Shown here: positions 25,361 through 34,563 of the stretch, piece after piece
How positions within the stretch are numbered: the first letter of the stretch is position 1
Layout: every line of letters begins with the position of its first letter
From: Chryseobacterium jejuense
GTDB lineage: Bacteria; Bacteroidota; Bacteroidia; Flavobacteriales; Weeksellaceae
Length of the DNA: 64,000 bases
Direction of reading: 5' to 3'
Assembly: GCF_017877355.1 (NCBI RefSeq)
Contig: NZ_JAGIPR010000004.1
Coordinates: 310,001 to 374,000 of the forward strand
Translations under genes and position numbers: made by a program
Notes under the pieces: generated by a model
The model's input: only the letters and a program-made list of their open reading frames with translations
What the model was told of the DNA's origin: nothing
Database searches by the model: none

Positions 25361-26364
25361 TACAAATTTTCTTCGATCAGTCTTGCTTTGAAAATCTCAA
25401 TAGTTCCCGGCAGAGAGTCATTGGATTTACCACCTGCTGCATTAATATGTCCGCCACCGTTAAAGTATTTTCTGGAGAATTGGTTTACATCTACATCATC
25501 TTTACTTCTGAATGAGATCTTGATAAAATCTTCATAAAGATCTTCCATAAAGAATGCAGACATTTTCACTCCGGCAATACTTAATCCATAATTTACGAAA
25601 CCTTCTGTGTCTCCTTTCTGGAAACCAAATTCTTTAAGTTCGTTTCTTGTAAGGCTTAAAATAGCCACACTACCATCATTCACCACCTCTATTCTTCCTA
25701 AAACCAAGGCAAGCAAATGAAGACGGGAAACCGTATTCGTATCCCAGGTATTGGAAGTAATCATCGCAGGATCTGCTCCTTTTTCAATTAAGTTAGCAAT
25801 AATTCTATGGGTATTAGCGCTTGTTGAGCGGAAACGGAAACCTCCTGTATCCGTCATAATTCCGGTATATAAACATTCTGCAATATCTTGATTCACCAGT
25901 TTCTCATCTTCCATAGCTTCAATGAAATGATAAATCATCTGTGAAGTAGCAGGAATTACCGTATCTGAATACACAAAATCAAATGACTCCGGCTGTTGGT
26001 GATGGTCAATAAGGATTTTCTTTCCCTGAGCCTTTATCAGCCAGTCTCCCAATAATCCGATTCTTGAAGGCGAATTAAAATCAAGACAGAAAATAACATC
26101 TGCTGCTGCAATCATATCAGCAGCCAGTTTTCTTTTATATTCTGCAATAATCACTTTCTTAGATTCCGGCATCCATTTCAGAAACTTTGGAAAATCGTTA
26201 GGTACAATAACCTCAGCATAAATTCCTTTTGCCTTTAAATAATGTTTCAATCCCAGACTGGAACCAATAGCATCACCATCCGGATTATAGTGGGTAAGAA
26301 TAACTATTTTGTTTTCAGGTGTTAGTAATGTATTGATCTCTAAAAGTTCTGCTGGTGTAAACAT
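25360..26364 (-). CDS. nrnA: DHH-family oligoribonuclease / pAp phosphatase NrnA
   Basis: 334 residues. The DHH phosphoesterase motifs are visible in order: THYNPDGDAIGSSLG (about 23-37), FCLDFNSPSRIG, and DHHQQPESFD. The C-terminal DHHA1 domain ends in the RNA-binding GGGHINAAGG. NrnA degrades short RNA and dephosphorylates 3'-phosphoadenosine 5'-phosphate. Single gene; promoter box at 26397-26404. It is convergent with the patatin gene. Confidence 0.93.
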   Translation of the reverse strand: MFTPAELLEINTLLTPENKIVILTHYNPDGDAIGSSLGLKHYLKAKGIYAEVIVPNDFPKFLKWMPESKKVIIAEYKRKLAADMIAAADVIFCLDFNSPSRIGLLGDWLIKAQGKKILIDHHQQPESFDFVYSDTVIPATSQMIYHFIEAMEDEKLVNQDIAECLYTGIMTDTGGFRFRSTSANTHRIIANLIEKGADPAMITSNTWDTNTVSRLHLLALVLGRIEVVNDGSVAILSLTRNELKEFGFQKGDTEGFVNYGLSIAGVKMSAFFMEDLYEDFIKISFRSKDDVDVNQFSRKYFNGGGHINAAGGKSNDSLPGTIEIFKARLIEENL

Positions 26365-26396
26365 CTTGTGTTTATTTTCGTTAAAATTTAAGTTTT

Positions 26397-26404
26397 CAAA
26401 GATA
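26397..26404 (-). promoter_or_regulatory. -7 box TATCTTTG of nrnA
   Basis: CAAAGATA on plus, 32 nt upstream of the ATG at 26364. Confidence 0.5.
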
Positions 26405-26546
26405 GAGCTTTTATATAAATCATTTAAATATTATTTTTGCATCTGGAATTTGGTTTCCAATCAAGCTTTGTAAGTATTTGATTAAAAAACATTCCAAATA
26501 TTTTCAAAAAAAGATTATTAAAATTTGTATCTTATAAAAATTTCTA

Positions 26547-26554
26547 TATCTTTG
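26547..26554 (+). promoter_or_regulatory. -7 box TATCTTTG of rpmH
   Basis: Matches TAnnTTTG, 44 nt upstream of the rpmH ATG. Confidence 0.6.
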
Positions 26555-26598
26555 CAACCTGAAAATTAATAGATTAATTACGATTTAAACATATAGTA

Positions 26599-26757
26599 AT
26601 GAGTAAAAGAACATTCCAGCCATCAGAAAGAAAAAAGAGAAACAAACACGGTTTCAGAGAAAGAATGTCTACGCCAAATGGAAGAAGAGTTTTGGCTGCG
26701 AGAAGAGCTAAAGGCAGAAAGAGTTTAACTGTAAGTGCTGCACGCGCTAAGAGATAA
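26599..26757 (+). CDS. rpmH: 50S ribosomal protein L34
   Basis: 52 residues, highly basic: [18 protein letters not shown], then [19 protein letters not shown] and a short C-terminal tail (SAARAKR). This is the full L34 signature. It is a single-gene unit here, with a promoter box upstream and a weak hairpin downstream; the rnpA and dnaA genes often found beside rpmH are absent. Confidence 0.97.
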   Translation: MSKRTFQPSERKKRNKHGFRERMSTPNGRRVLAARRAKGRKSLTVSAARAKR

Positions 26758-26781
26758 TCTTTTTATTATCATATACAAAAC

Positions 26782-26811
26782 ATGCTTGGAAAGTTTCTTT
26801 TCAGGCATTTT
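26782..26811 (+). terminator. probable terminator of rpmH
   Basis: Imperfect hairpin ATGCTTGGAAAG / CTTTTCAGGCAT followed by TTTTTTG, 24 nt after the stop. Confidence 0.6.
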
Positions 26812-26911
26812 TTGTTGTTAAAATTTATTAAAATTAGAGTCAAATAGACTTCTTTTTTCTATTTTTAAAGATTGAAAATTTTTTGTTAGAAATAGCCTTT
26901 AAAATTAAATT

Positions 26912-27622
26912 ATGCCACATACAAATATCTCCGGAGACAATATTATAAGTTTACAGCATGCAAAAATTGCCCAAAAAAACTTTACTGTTCTTTCTGATGT
27001 AAATCTAAATATTAAAAAGGGTAGATTCTGCTACCTTATTGGAAAAACAGGTTCCGGAAAAAGCTCCCTTCTGAAAACGCTTTATGGACATATTCCATTA
27101 GCTTCAGGACACGGATCCGTGGTAGGATTTGAGCTGGCAAAACTAAAACCATCTGACATTCCTAACCTAAGAAGAAAATTAGGCATTGTATTCCAAGATT
27201 TTCAATTACTTTCCGACAGGACTGTTGAAAAGAACTTAAAATTCGTTTTGGAAGCTACTGGCTGGAACGATAAAACAAAAATGGAAGACAGAATCAATGA
27301 AGTATTGGGAAGTGTGAACATGAAGAGCAAAAAGCATAAAATGCCACATGAACTTTCCGGAGGAGAGCAGCAGCGTATCGCTATCGCAAGAGCCCTTCTT
27401 AACCACCCAGACCTTATTCTTGCGGATGAGCCAACAGGAAACCTTGACCCTGAAACCTCTAACGAAATTATGACTTTATTAAAGCAGGTTGCCCTTGAAA
27501 ATGGCGCTGCTGTAGTAATGGCAACTCACGATTATCATATGATTCAGAACTTCCCTGGTGAAGCAATCAGATGTGAAGATGGAAAAGTATCCGTACTAGA
27601 TACTGCCGAATTATTTGAATAA
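26912..27622 (+). CDS. ftsE: cell-division ABC ATPase FtsE
   Basis: 236 residues. Walker A GKTGSGKS (44-51), Q-loop in IVFQDFQLL (about 92-100), signature LSGGEQQR (148-155), Walker B LILADEP (168-174) and the switch His in MATHDY. The FtsE-type block [16 protein letters not shown] supports the call over a general ABC ATPase. FtsE works with membrane partner FtsX to activate wall hydrolases at the septum. ftsX is not adjacent; I believe the two genes are often apart in Bacteroidetes. Confidence 0.9.
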   Translation: MPHTNISGDNIISLQHAKIAQKNFTVLSDVNLNIKKGRFCYLIGKTGSGKSSLLKTLYGHIPLASGHGSVVGFELAKLKPSDIPNLRRKLGIVFQDFQLLSDRTVEKNLKFVLEATGWNDKTKMEDRINEVLGSVNMKSKKHKMPHELSGGEQQRIAIARALLNHPDLILADEPTGNLDPETSNEIMTLLKQVALENGAAVVMATHDYHMIQNFPGEAIRCEDGKVSVLDTAELFE

Positions 27623-27658
27623 GAACAAAAAGATTTAGAAATCACAGAACCGTTTTTT

Positions 27659-28363
27659 CTAATTTCCAACCTCTTTAAAAACATGAAACTCTTTAGTGAG
27701 TTCAAGATATTGGTCCGAGTATTTCCTCGGACTTTTTTCTATAATAAATTCAGATTCCAGAAGATTTTTTTTCGTTAAAGAAAACTCCAGCACCAATCTT
27801 TTTGTTTTGGAATTTTCAATGCCTTTGATATGAACTCTTCTGTTCAGAAACAGATTATTTTCTTCAGCAATTAAAATAAAGATTGCTCCGGCCTCCACCG
27901 GAATAATTACTGAAAGAAGTCCGTGTTCAGATAATAGTTGTACAGATTGAGCGATAAGCTGTCTGAAATTCAACTCTACCGTCTGGCGAGCAATTTTATC
28001 TTTATCAGATCCGGATTCTTCAAAGTAAGGTGGGTTTGAAACGATCAGATCAAACTTTTCTTCGGTATCAAAAGTTTTAAAATCCTGATGAATATTTTTC
28101 AGCCTCGCACGGAAAGGGGCATTTTCAAAATTAAGTTCTGTAAGGGCAGCAGCGTCTTCATTAATATCCAATCCTAAAAAATCTGCCTGCAGATTCCTTT
28201 GAGCTAACATCAATGAGATCAACCCTGTTCCAGTACCTACTTCCAAAACATGAGAAGCAAACTCAACATTAGCTAAGGCACCAAGCAAAACCCCGTCTGT
28301 TCCTACCCGGAAGACGTCTTTGGATTGTTGGATTTCAAATTGCTTAAATATAAAAGGCTTCAC
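27659..28363 (-). CDS. trmN6: tRNA1(Val) A37 N6-methyltransferase
   Basis: 234 residues. The SAM motif is HVLEVGTGTGLISLMLAQR (about 40-58), and the N6-adenine methylase motif IVSNPPYFEES (about 107-117) identifies the YfiC/TrmN6 type. It methylates A37 of tRNA-Val. The start is a GTG at 28363 that shares a base with the stop of the upstream kinase gene (TAGTG), so translation is coupled. The pairing with a histidine kinase is probably operon position rather than function. Confidence 0.88.
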   Translation of the reverse strand: MKPFIFKQFEIQQSKDVFRVGTDGVLLGALANVEFASHVLEVGTGTGLISLMLAQRNLQADFLGLDINEDAAALTELNFENAPFRARLKNIHQDFKTFDTEEKFDLIVSNPPYFEESGSDKDKIARQTVELNFRQLIAQSVQLLSEHGLLSVIIPVEAGAIFILIAEENNLFLNRRVHIKGIENSKTKRLVLEFSLTKKNLLESEFIIEKSPRKYSDQYLELTKEFHVFKEVGN

Positions 28364-29817
28364 TATAAATTGGTAGGCAATGTAATGATGAATGTAGACC
28401 CTTTCCCAACTTCTGATTTTACTGAGATCTCTCCTTTATAGTCTTCAATCATCTTTCTTACCATGGATAATCCAAGTCCCATTCCGCTGGTTTTAGAGGT
28501 GAAATTAGGCTCAAAAATTCTTTCATACATACTTTCTGGAATACCGACACCGTTATCCTGAACAGAGACAATCACTCTTCGCTGATGCTGTTCCACATCT
28601 ACATTGATAATTAATTTTCTCTCATCACTTTCTGCCTGCTTGGCATTGGTAACAAGATTGGTAATGATTCTGGAAAGATAAATTCTATCCATATTAATCA
28701 TAATATTACTCTTGTTGGCATGCATGAAGATACTGTCATCATTAAATACACGAAGAATATCTTCTACTTCTGTATTCAGATTGATAACTTCATTATTTTT
28801 CTCAGGAAGCTTGGCAAATTCTGAGAATGCAGAAGCCACGGTAGCAATCAGATCAATCTGATCCACCATTGTTTTACTCATCTGCTTTACTCTTTCTTTG
28901 ATATTCGGATCTTCGGGATCAAATTTTCTTTCAAAATTCTGAATAGTAAGCTTCATAGGAGTAAGCGGGTTTTTCACTTCATGGGCAACCTGCTTTGCCA
29001 TCTCTCTCCACGCTTCTTCAGATGCTTTAAACCTTAGCCTTTCTTTTTGATCCTGAATTTGCAGAATCATTCTGTTATACGCTCTTGCCAGAGCATTCAA
29101 TTCGTCATTTTTATAATATCTGATAGGACGCATTTCATTTTCAAACAATGTAATACGCGTAATCATATCAGAGAATTTCGTAATGGTTTTCGCCAGACTA
29201 TTAGAAGTCACCCAGCTTATCCATATACTAAACAGGATAAGAAATATATCTACTAAAAGAATATATTTTACATACTGATGTAATACTTCCAGGTAAGCAG
29301 ATTCGTTATGATATAAAGGAATATAAACAATACCGATGGGCTCCAGTTCATTGTTTTTCAACAGAAGATATGACGAGGTAAGCTTTGCATCTTTGGCAGC
29401 ATCATATCTTGTCATATCAACTCTTGCATCCGTGGACAGGATTTTGTTGATAATTTCCATAGAAAGTGTTTTCTGATCGATCAGACTTTCATCTTTATTG
29501 GAAAGTACATAATTTCCTTTCAGATCATAAATAACAATATCATGCTGGTTGATATCTGCGATCTCAAAGATCTTATTCCCTAAAACCTTCGGCAGATCTT
29601 TGGTCTCTACCAATGTGCGGCTTACGGCATAATCCAGATATCTCATTACTGCATTGGTCTTCTCCTGCATATCGATGTTACTCTGTTGCAGAGAATTATT
29701 CCTCAATACAAAATAAGGAACCAGTGATGTTGCCACAACACTTAAAAAGCATACCAATAAGAAACCAAAAAACACACGGTTCCTTAAACTATATCCTTTA
29801 TATTTATTTAACGACAT
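28363..29817 (-). CDS. membrane sensor histidine kinase (NtrY-like)
   Basis: 484 residues. Two membrane segments (about 15-37 and 183-204) flank a periplasmic sensor region of about 145 residues. A HAMP-like linker follows (about 205-258). The phospho-acceptor is His279 in VAHEVKNPLTPMKLTIQ, as in NtrY kinases. The ATPase domain shows the N box (VTNAKQA), G1 (DNGVGIP) and G2 (GMGLGLSM). No response regulator is in the window, so it is an orphan here. It lies 1 nt after ribE and overlaps trmN6 by 1 nt, in one operon. Confidence 0.92.
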   Translation of the reverse strand: MSLNKYKGYSLRNRVFFGFLLVCFLSVVATSLVPYFVLRNNSLQQSNIDMQEKTNAVMRYLDYAVSRTLVETKDLPKVLGNKIFEIADINQHDIVIYDLKGNYVLSNKDESLIDQKTLSMEIINKILSTDARVDMTRYDAAKDAKLTSSYLLLKNNELEPIGIVYIPLYHNESAYLEVLHQYVKYILLVDIFLILFSIWISWVTSNSLAKTITKFSDMITRITLFENEMRPIRYYKNDELNALARAYNRMILQIQDQKERLRFKASEEAWREMAKQVAHEVKNPLTPMKLTIQNFERKFDPEDPNIKERVKQMSKTMVDQIDLIATVASAFSEFAKLPEKNNEVINLNTEVEDILRVFNDDSIFMHANKSNIMINMDRIYLSRIITNLVTNAKQAESDERKLIINVDVEQHQRRVIVSVQDNGVGIPESMYERIFEPNFTSKTSGMGLGLSMVRKMIEDYKGEISVKSEVGKGSTFIITLPTNL

Positions 29818-29818
29818 C

Positions 29819-30403
29819 CTACTTTTTAATTAACCTAGCAATATACTTACCAATGATGTCAAATTCCAGATTCACTTTATCACCAATTTTCAGATGCTTC
29901 ATATTGGTAAATTCCCATGTGTAAGGGATAATAGCTACCGAGAACTGAGTATCTTCACTTTTTGCTACGGTTAAACTGATTCCATTTACGGTAATAGAAC
30001 CTTGAGGCACGGTTACAAAATTTCCGTCACCTTCATATTTCATCGTAATAAAATAGCTTCCGTCTTTATTTTCAATTCCTACTACCTCACCTGTTTTATC
30101 AACATGTCCCTGAACGATGTGACCATCCAGTCTTCCATCCATTTTCATGCAACGCTCAAGATTGACAACACTTCCCACTTCCCATTTTCCAAGGTTGGTT
30201 TTTTCAAGTGTTTCGCTGATGGCTGTTACTACATATTGGTTGTCCTTAATCTCAACCACAGTAAGACAACATCCGTTGTGAGCAAGACTTTGATCAATTT
30301 TAAGTTCGTTTGTAAAAGGGCATGTCAGGGTGAAATCAATGTTGCTTCCTTTCTCTTCAATCTTTTCAATAACACCAACTGCTTCAATAATTCCTGTGAA
30401 CAT
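29819..30403 (-). CDS. ribE: riboflavin synthase alpha chain
   Basis: 194 residues. The N-terminus MFTGIIEAVG is diagnostic, and the two lumazine-binding repeats follow: the first near HNGCCLTVVE and the second near VNGISLTVA. It converts two lumazines to riboflavin. First gene of the ribE-kinase-trmN6 operon. No FMN riboswitch fits in the 48 nt between this start and divergent pdxA; promoter box at 30438-30445. Confidence 0.96.
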   Translation of the reverse strand: MFTGIIEAVGVIEKIEEKGSNIDFTLTCPFTNELKIDQSLAHNGCCLTVVEIKDNQYVVTAISETLEKTNLGKWEVGSVVNLERCMKMDGRLDGHIVQGHVDKTGEVVGIENKDGSYFITMKYEGDGNFVTVPQGSITVNGISLTVAKSEDTQFSVAIIPYTWEFTNMKHLKIGDKVNLEFDIIGKYIARLIKK

Positions 30404-30415
30404 ATTATTTTTTGC

Positions 30416-30423
30416 TAAATTTG
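30416..30423 (+). promoter_or_regulatory. -7 box TAAATTTG of pdxA
   Basis: Matches TAnnTTTG, 28 nt before the pdxA ATG, and lies within the predicted ribE 5' leader. Confidence 0.55.
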
Positions 30424-30437
30424 TAAATTATAATCTT

Positions 30438-30445
30438 CAAAGATA
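30438..30445 (-). promoter_or_regulatory. -7 box TATCTTTG of ribE
   Basis: CAAAGATA on plus, 34 nt from the ribE ATG. The two divergent boxes face each other 14 nt apart, so the two polymerases could not bind together. Confidence 0.55.
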
Positions 30446-30451
30446 ATCAAA

Positions 30452-31543
30452 ATGAGCCCAAAAAACCATAAAGTACGAGTAGGAATTTCAATCGGTGATT
30501 TCAATGGCATCGGTCCGGAGATCATTATGAAGTCTCTGAAAGACAAAACCATTACAGATTTTTTCACTCCTGTAATTTTTGGTTCGGGGAAATTATTCAC
30601 TTATCAGAAAAACATTTTCAAGCTGAATCTTAATTTCAACTATGTAAATGAAGCTTCTCAGGCACAGCCCGGCAAGCTGAACATGGTAAATCTTACCAAG
30701 GAAAATGTCAACGTTGAACTGGGAGTACCTACTGAAGAGTCTACCCAAATGGCGATTGATTCTTTGGAAGCAGCAACTGAAGCTTTAATGAAAGGAGATA
30801 TTGATGTTCTGGTAACAGCTCCTATCAACAAGGATGAAATGGTAAAAATGGGCTTTAAGCATGCCGGACACACTGGATATTTTGAAGAAAAATTCAGTAA
30901 AAAAGGATTGATGTTTCTGGTAACTGAAGATCTTAAAGTAGCCGTATCTACCCATCATATTCCTATTGCGAAGATTGCAGAGAATATTTCCAAAGAGAAA
31001 ATCAAAAAACAGATCAGGGTATTGAATCAGACGCTTATTGAAGATTTCTGCATTCAGAAACCGAAGATTGCAGTATTAGGGTTGAATCCACATGCAGGAG
31101 ATGGCGGAGTTATCGGAACTGAAGAAATAGAAATCATCAGCCCGGCCATTCAGGAACTTTCAGATAATGGAATTCTGGCATTCGGACCTTTCCCGGCAGA
31201 CAGTTTCTTCCAACCGAACAAATACAGAAACTTTGATGGGGTTTTAGCAATGTATCACGATCAGGGATTAGCTCCGTTCAAGACACTAGCTTATGAAGAA
31301 GGAGTAAATTATACGGCAGGGCTTCCTTTTATAAGAACTTCTCCGGATCATGGAGTTGCCTATGATATTGCGGGGAAAAATATCGCTGATGAACAGAGTT
31401 TTACGGAAGCTATCTTCACTGCTATTAAGATTTTCAACAACAGAAGTGAATATAGTGAACTGATGAGCACCCGCCTTCAGCCTAGAAAAATGGCTGTTGA
31501 TAATGGAATTGATGAGGATCTACCTGAGGAAACTGAAGGATAA
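30452..31543 (+). CDS. pdxA: 4-hydroxythreonine-4-phosphate dehydrogenase
   Basis: 363 residues. It oxidises 4-phosphohydroxythreonine in the vitamin B6 pathway. Conserved features: IGDFNGIGPEI near the start, the first metal His in HAGHTGYFEEKF, and later GLNPHAGDGG and AMYHDQGLAPFKTL with the other two metal-binding His. Full length. Next come DUF177, rpmF, accB and accC on the same strand, each with its own promoter box. Confidence 0.95.
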   Translation: MSPKNHKVRVGISIGDFNGIGPEIIMKSLKDKTITDFFTPVIFGSGKLFTYQKNIFKLNLNFNYVNEASQAQPGKLNMVNLTKENVNVELGVPTEESTQMAIDSLEAATEALMKGDIDVLVTAPINKDEMVKMGFKHAGHTGYFEEKFSKKGLMFLVTEDLKVAVSTHHIPIAKIAENISKEKIKKQIRVLNQTLIEDFCIQKPKIAVLGLNPHAGDGGVIGTEEIEIISPAIQELSDNGILAFGPFPADSFFQPNKYRNFDGVLAMYHDQGLAPFKTLAYEEGVNYTAGLPFIRTSPDHGVAYDIAGKNIADEQSFTEAIFTAIKIFNNRSEYSELMSTRLQPRKMAVDNGIDEDLPEETEG

Positions 31544-31607
31544 TCCGTTAAAACAAATTTTAAATTAATTTGTTTTAGATTTTATTTGTTATTATAAAAA
31601 AAATGCA

Positions 31608-31615
31608 TATTTTTG
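31608..31615 (+). promoter_or_regulatory. -7 box TATTTTTG of the DUF177-rpmF unit
   Basis: Matches TAnnTTTG, 12 nt before the ATG at 31628. It supports that start over an upstream ATG at 31613, which would lie inside the box. Confidence 0.55.
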
Positions 31616-31627
31616 CACACTCATTTT

Positions 31628-32158
31628 ATGGACAAGTTAAGAAACTATGACGTAAGCTTTTCCGGACTTAAAAACGGAAAACACGAGTTCAAGTTTGAGA
31701 TAGATAAAACGTTCTTTCAATTATTTGACACTGAGCAGGAATTTACAAATCCTAGAATAGGAGTGAATGTCTTATTAGACAAACACACTACTTTTCTGGA
31801 GTTTGAGATTAAGATAAAAGGTTTGGTTGAATTGGTTTGTGATATTACAAATGAAGACTTCGACTATCCTATTGAGAATGAAATCAAGATTCTGGTGAAT
31901 TTCGGGGAAGAATACGATGACAGCAATGAAGATGTTATTACGATTCCTACTGCAGAGCATGCTTTCAACGTAGCTCATTTGATCTACGAAAATGTGATGC
32001 TTTCTATCCCGATGAAAAAGATTTCACCGAATGTAAGTGATGAAGATATCAAAATTCTTGACCAGTTCAGTCCGAAAGATATTGAGGAAGCTGAAGAAGA
32101 AGAACATGAAAGTGACCCTAGATGGGAGGCTTTAAGAAAATTAAGAGACAATAATTAA
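31628..32158 (+). CDS. YceD/DUF177 family protein
   Basis: 176 residues from ATG at 31628 (DKLRNYDVSFSGLKNGKHEF...). The family block is GLVELVCDITNEDFDYPIENE, and the C-terminus is very acidic (EEAEEEEHESDP). DUF177 proteins are encoded next to rpmF in many bacteria and have been linked to ribosomal RNA or L32 handling; the exact activity is unsettled. rpmF follows after 67 nt. Confidence 0.88.
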   Translation: MDKLRNYDVSFSGLKNGKHEFKFEIDKTFFQLFDTEQEFTNPRIGVNVLLDKHTTFLEFEIKIKGLVELVCDITNEDFDYPIENEIKILVNFGEEYDDSNEDVITIPTAEHAFNVAHLIYENVMLSIPMKKISPNVSDEDIKILDQFSPKDIEEAEEEEHESDPRWEALRKLRDNN

Positions 32159-32225
32159 ATAGAATAATTTAAATATGATGAGATGATGAATCTCATCGCT
32201 CATCAATTAAAAAAGTTATTAGAAA

Positions 32226-32429
32226 ATGGCACATCCAAAGAGAAGACAATCGTCTACAAGAAGAGATAAGAGAAGAACTCACTACAAAGCTGTAGTTCCT
32301 CAATTAGCTAAAGATGCAACAACAGGAGAGCTTCACCTATACCACAGAGCTCACTGGCATGAAGGAAAACTTTACTACAGAGGTAAAGTAGTATTGGAAA
32401 AAGAAGTAGCTGCTACTGAAGAAAACTAA
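32226..32429 (+). CDS. rpmF: 50S ribosomal protein L32
   Basis: 67 residues: [21 protein letters not shown] at the N-terminus is the L32 signature, then [18 protein letters not shown]. The paired-cysteine zinc site of C+ L32 forms is absent (C- form). Co-located with DUF177 as in most bacteria; followed by a strong terminator. Confidence 0.96.
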   Translation: MAHPKRRQSSTRRDKRRTHYKAVVPQLAKDATTGELHLYHRAHWHEGKLYYRGKVVLEKEVAATEEN

Positions 32430-32465
32430 GAGTTGCTTTTCATTGAAAAAGCCTCATTTTAATAC

Positions 32466-32502
32466 AAAAACCGCCCAATTTTGATAAAATTTGGCGGTTT
32501 TT
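32466..32502 (+). terminator. terminator of DUF177-rpmF
   Basis: Stem AAAAACCGCC / GGCGGTTTTT with an inner AATTTT/AAAATT helix, followed by more T. Confidence 0.9.
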
Positions 32503-32525
32503 TGTTGTTTTTTGCGTTTTTTTGG

Positions 32526-32533
32526 TATCTTTG
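32526..32533 (+). promoter_or_regulatory. -7 box TATCTTTG of accB-accC
   Basis: Matches TAnnTTTG, directly after the rpmF terminator and 23 nt before the accB ATG. Confidence 0.6.
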
Positions 32534-32556
32534 ACATCAAATCAAATATCAAATTT

Positions 32557-33039
32557 ATGGACATTAAAGACATACAGAATCTTATTAAGTTTGTATCTAA
32601 GGCTGAAGTTTCAGAAGTAAAATACAAGACTAAGGATTTCGAAATCACTATTAAAACTCCATTAGCTGGAAGCGAAGCTGTTTATGCACAGCCTGCAGTA
32701 TATCACACGGCTCCACAAGCGGTAGCTGCTCCGGCCCCTGTTGCAACTCCGGCTGCTGCTCCTGCAGAGAAAGCTGACGCTGCATCTGATGATAGCAAAT
32801 ATGTAACAATCAAATCTCCAATGATTGGAACATTCTACAGAAAACCATCTCCGGATAAAGACGTATTCGTAAATGTAGGTGACGAGGTTTCTGTTGGTAA
32901 AGTAGTTTGCGTAATTGAAGCAATGAAGTTATTCAACCAGATTGAATCTGAAATCAGTGGAAAAATCGTTAAAATTTTAGTTGACGATGCTACTCCTGTA
33001 GAATACGACCAACCATTATTCTTAGTAGATCCATCTTAA
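32557..33039 (+). CDS. accB: biotin carboxyl carrier protein of acetyl-CoA carboxylase
   Basis: 160 residues from ATG at 32557. An N-terminal domain (about 1-40) is followed by an Ala/Pro linker (about 45-78) and the biotinyl domain, with the acceptor Lys124 in VIEAMKLFN and the thumb region [14 protein letters not shown]. It carries carboxybiotin for fatty acid synthesis. The frame extends upstream to 32491, but that part overlaps the promoter box and terminator, so it is rejected. Confidence 0.95.
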   Translation: MDIKDIQNLIKFVSKAEVSEVKYKTKDFEITIKTPLAGSEAVYAQPAVYHTAPQAVAAPAPVATPAAAPAEKADAASDDSKYVTIKSPMIGTFYRKPSPDKDVFVNVGDEVSVGKVVCVIEAMKLFNQIESEISGKIVKILVDDATPVEYDQPLFLVDPS

Positions 33040-33133
33040 GGAATTTTAGATTAAAGATTATAAATTTTAGATGAATCTTTTTTCATTTAAAATAATTTAA
33101 AATTCAAAATTTATAATTTAAAATTTCGGAGAG

Positions 33134-34489
33134 ATGTTCAAAAAAATATTAATAGCCAATCGTGGCGAAATTGCAATGCGTATTTTACGTACTTGTAAAG
33201 AAATGGGGATCAAAACTGTTGCGGTATACTCTACAGCAGATAAAGACAGTCTTCATGTAAGATTTGCTGATGAAGCGGTTTGTATTGGCCCTGCGATGAG
33301 CAAAGACTCATACCTTAAAATCCCTAACATTATTGCTGCTGCGGAAATTACAAACGCTGACGCAATTCACCCAGGTTATGGATTCTTATCTGAAAATGCT
33401 AACTTCTCAAGAATCTGCCAGAAGAACGGGATTAAGTTCATTGGAGCTTCTCCAGAGCAGATTGAAAAAATGGGAGACAAAGCAAATGCTAAGGCTACCA
33501 TGAAAGCTGCTGGTGTACCTTGTGTACCGGGTTCTGACGGTTTGATCGAATCTTATGAGCACGCTGTAAAAGTTGCTGAAGAAACAGGATACCCTGTAAT
33601 GATTAAAGCAACTGCCGGCGGTGGTGGTAAAGGGATGAGAGCTGTTTGGAAAGCTGAAGACCTTAAAGATCACTGGGAGTCTGCCATTCAGGAAGCTGTA
33701 GCGGCCTTTGGAAACGGAGGTATGTATATGGAAAAACTGATTGAAGAGCCTAGACACATTGAGATTCAGGTTGCTGGTGACCAATTCGGTAAAGCTTGTC
33801 ACCTTTCTGAAAGAGACTGTTCCGTACAGAGAAGAAACCAGAAATTAACAGAAGAAACACCTTCTCCGTTCATGACTGACGAACTTCGTGAGAAAATGGG
33901 TAACGCTGCTGTAAAAGCTGCTGAATTCATCGGATACGAAGGAGTAGGAACTATCGAATTCCTTGTAGACAAACACAGAAATTTCTATTTCATGGAAATG
34001 AATACAAGAATCCAGGTAGAGCACCCTATTACTGAGCAGGTAATTGATTATGACCTAATCAGAGAACAAATTCTTCTTGCTGCAGGAACTCCTATTTCAG
34101 GAATCAACTATTATCCTAAATTACATTCAATCGAGTGTAGAATCAACGCTGAAGACCCTTATGCAGACTTCAGACCGTCTCCAGGAAAAATCACAGGATT
34201 AAACATCCCTGGCGGACACGGAATCAGAGTAGATACTCACGTGTATTCCGGATATACAATCCCTTCTAACTACGACTCTATGATTGCCAAGCTTATCACA
34301 ACGGCTCAAACCCGTGAGGAAGCTATTGCAAAAATGAGACGTGCCCTTGAGGAATTCTATATTGAAGGAGTAAAAACTACCATTCCTTTCCACAGACAAC
34401 TGATGGATAACGAAGATTATCTTGCAGGAAATTACACTACAAAATTTATGGAAGATTTTGTAATGGATAGAAAATATGATAATCACTAA
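33134..34489 (+). CDS. accC: biotin carboxylase subunit of acetyl-CoA carboxylase
   Basis: 451 residues. It carboxylates biotin on AccB with ATP and bicarbonate. Start [19 protein letters not shown] is the family hallmark; [11 protein letters not shown] and the ATP-grasp glycine loop [10 protein letters not shown] are present, with the active site [13 protein letters not shown]. It lies 94 AT-rich nt after accB with no terminator between. accA is separate at 46190; accD is not in the window. Confidence 0.97.
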   Translation: MFKKILIANRGEIAMRILRTCKEMGIKTVAVYSTADKDSLHVRFADEAVCIGPAMSKDSYLKIPNIIAAAEITNADAIHPGYGFLSENANFSRICQKNGIKFIGASPEQIEKMGDKANAKATMKAAGVPCVPGSDGLIESYEHAVKVAEETGYPVMIKATAGGGGKGMRAVWKAEDLKDHWESAIQEAVAAFGNGGMYMEKLIEEPRHIEIQVAGDQFGKACHLSERDCSVQRRNQKLTEETPSPFMTDELREKMGNAAVKAAEFIGYEGVGTIEFLVDKHRNFYFMEMNTRIQVEHPITEQVIDYDLIREQILLAAGTPISGINYYPKLHSIECRINAEDPYADFRPSPGKITGLNIPGGHGIRVDTHVYSGYTIPSNYDSMIAKLITTAQTREEAIAKMRRALEEFYIEGVKTTIPFHRQLMDNEDYLAGNYTTKFMEDFVMDRKYDNH

Positions 34490-34513
34490 GATTATCTTAA
34501 AATAAAAAACTTT

Positions 34514-34538
34514 AAACTGCTTCAATATGAGGCAGTTT
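34514..34538 (+). terminator. terminator of accBC
   Basis: Stem AAACTGC / GCAGTTT extended by inner pairs, then a T-run, 24 nt past the stop. Confidence 0.85.
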
Positions 34539-34540
34539 TT

Positions 34541-34548
34541 TATTTTTG
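34541..34548 (+). promoter_or_regulatory. -7 box TATTTTTG of the DUF218 gene
   Basis: Matches TAnnTTTG and overlaps the tail of the accC terminator, 15 nt before the ATG at 34564. Confidence 0.5.
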
Positions 34549-34563
34549 TATACATTCAAAGAT

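Noticed and set aside
30404..30451. FMN riboswitch upstream of ribE
   Set aside because: Only 48 nt separate the divergent genes, too short for that riboswitch, and no conserved core is seen.
32491..32556. Upstream extension of accB
   Set aside because: It covers the rpmF terminator and the accB promoter box; the usual AccB start is the ATG at 32557.
33407..33802. 131-codon minus-strand frame inside accC
   Set aside because: Antisense to conserved biotin carboxylase sequence.
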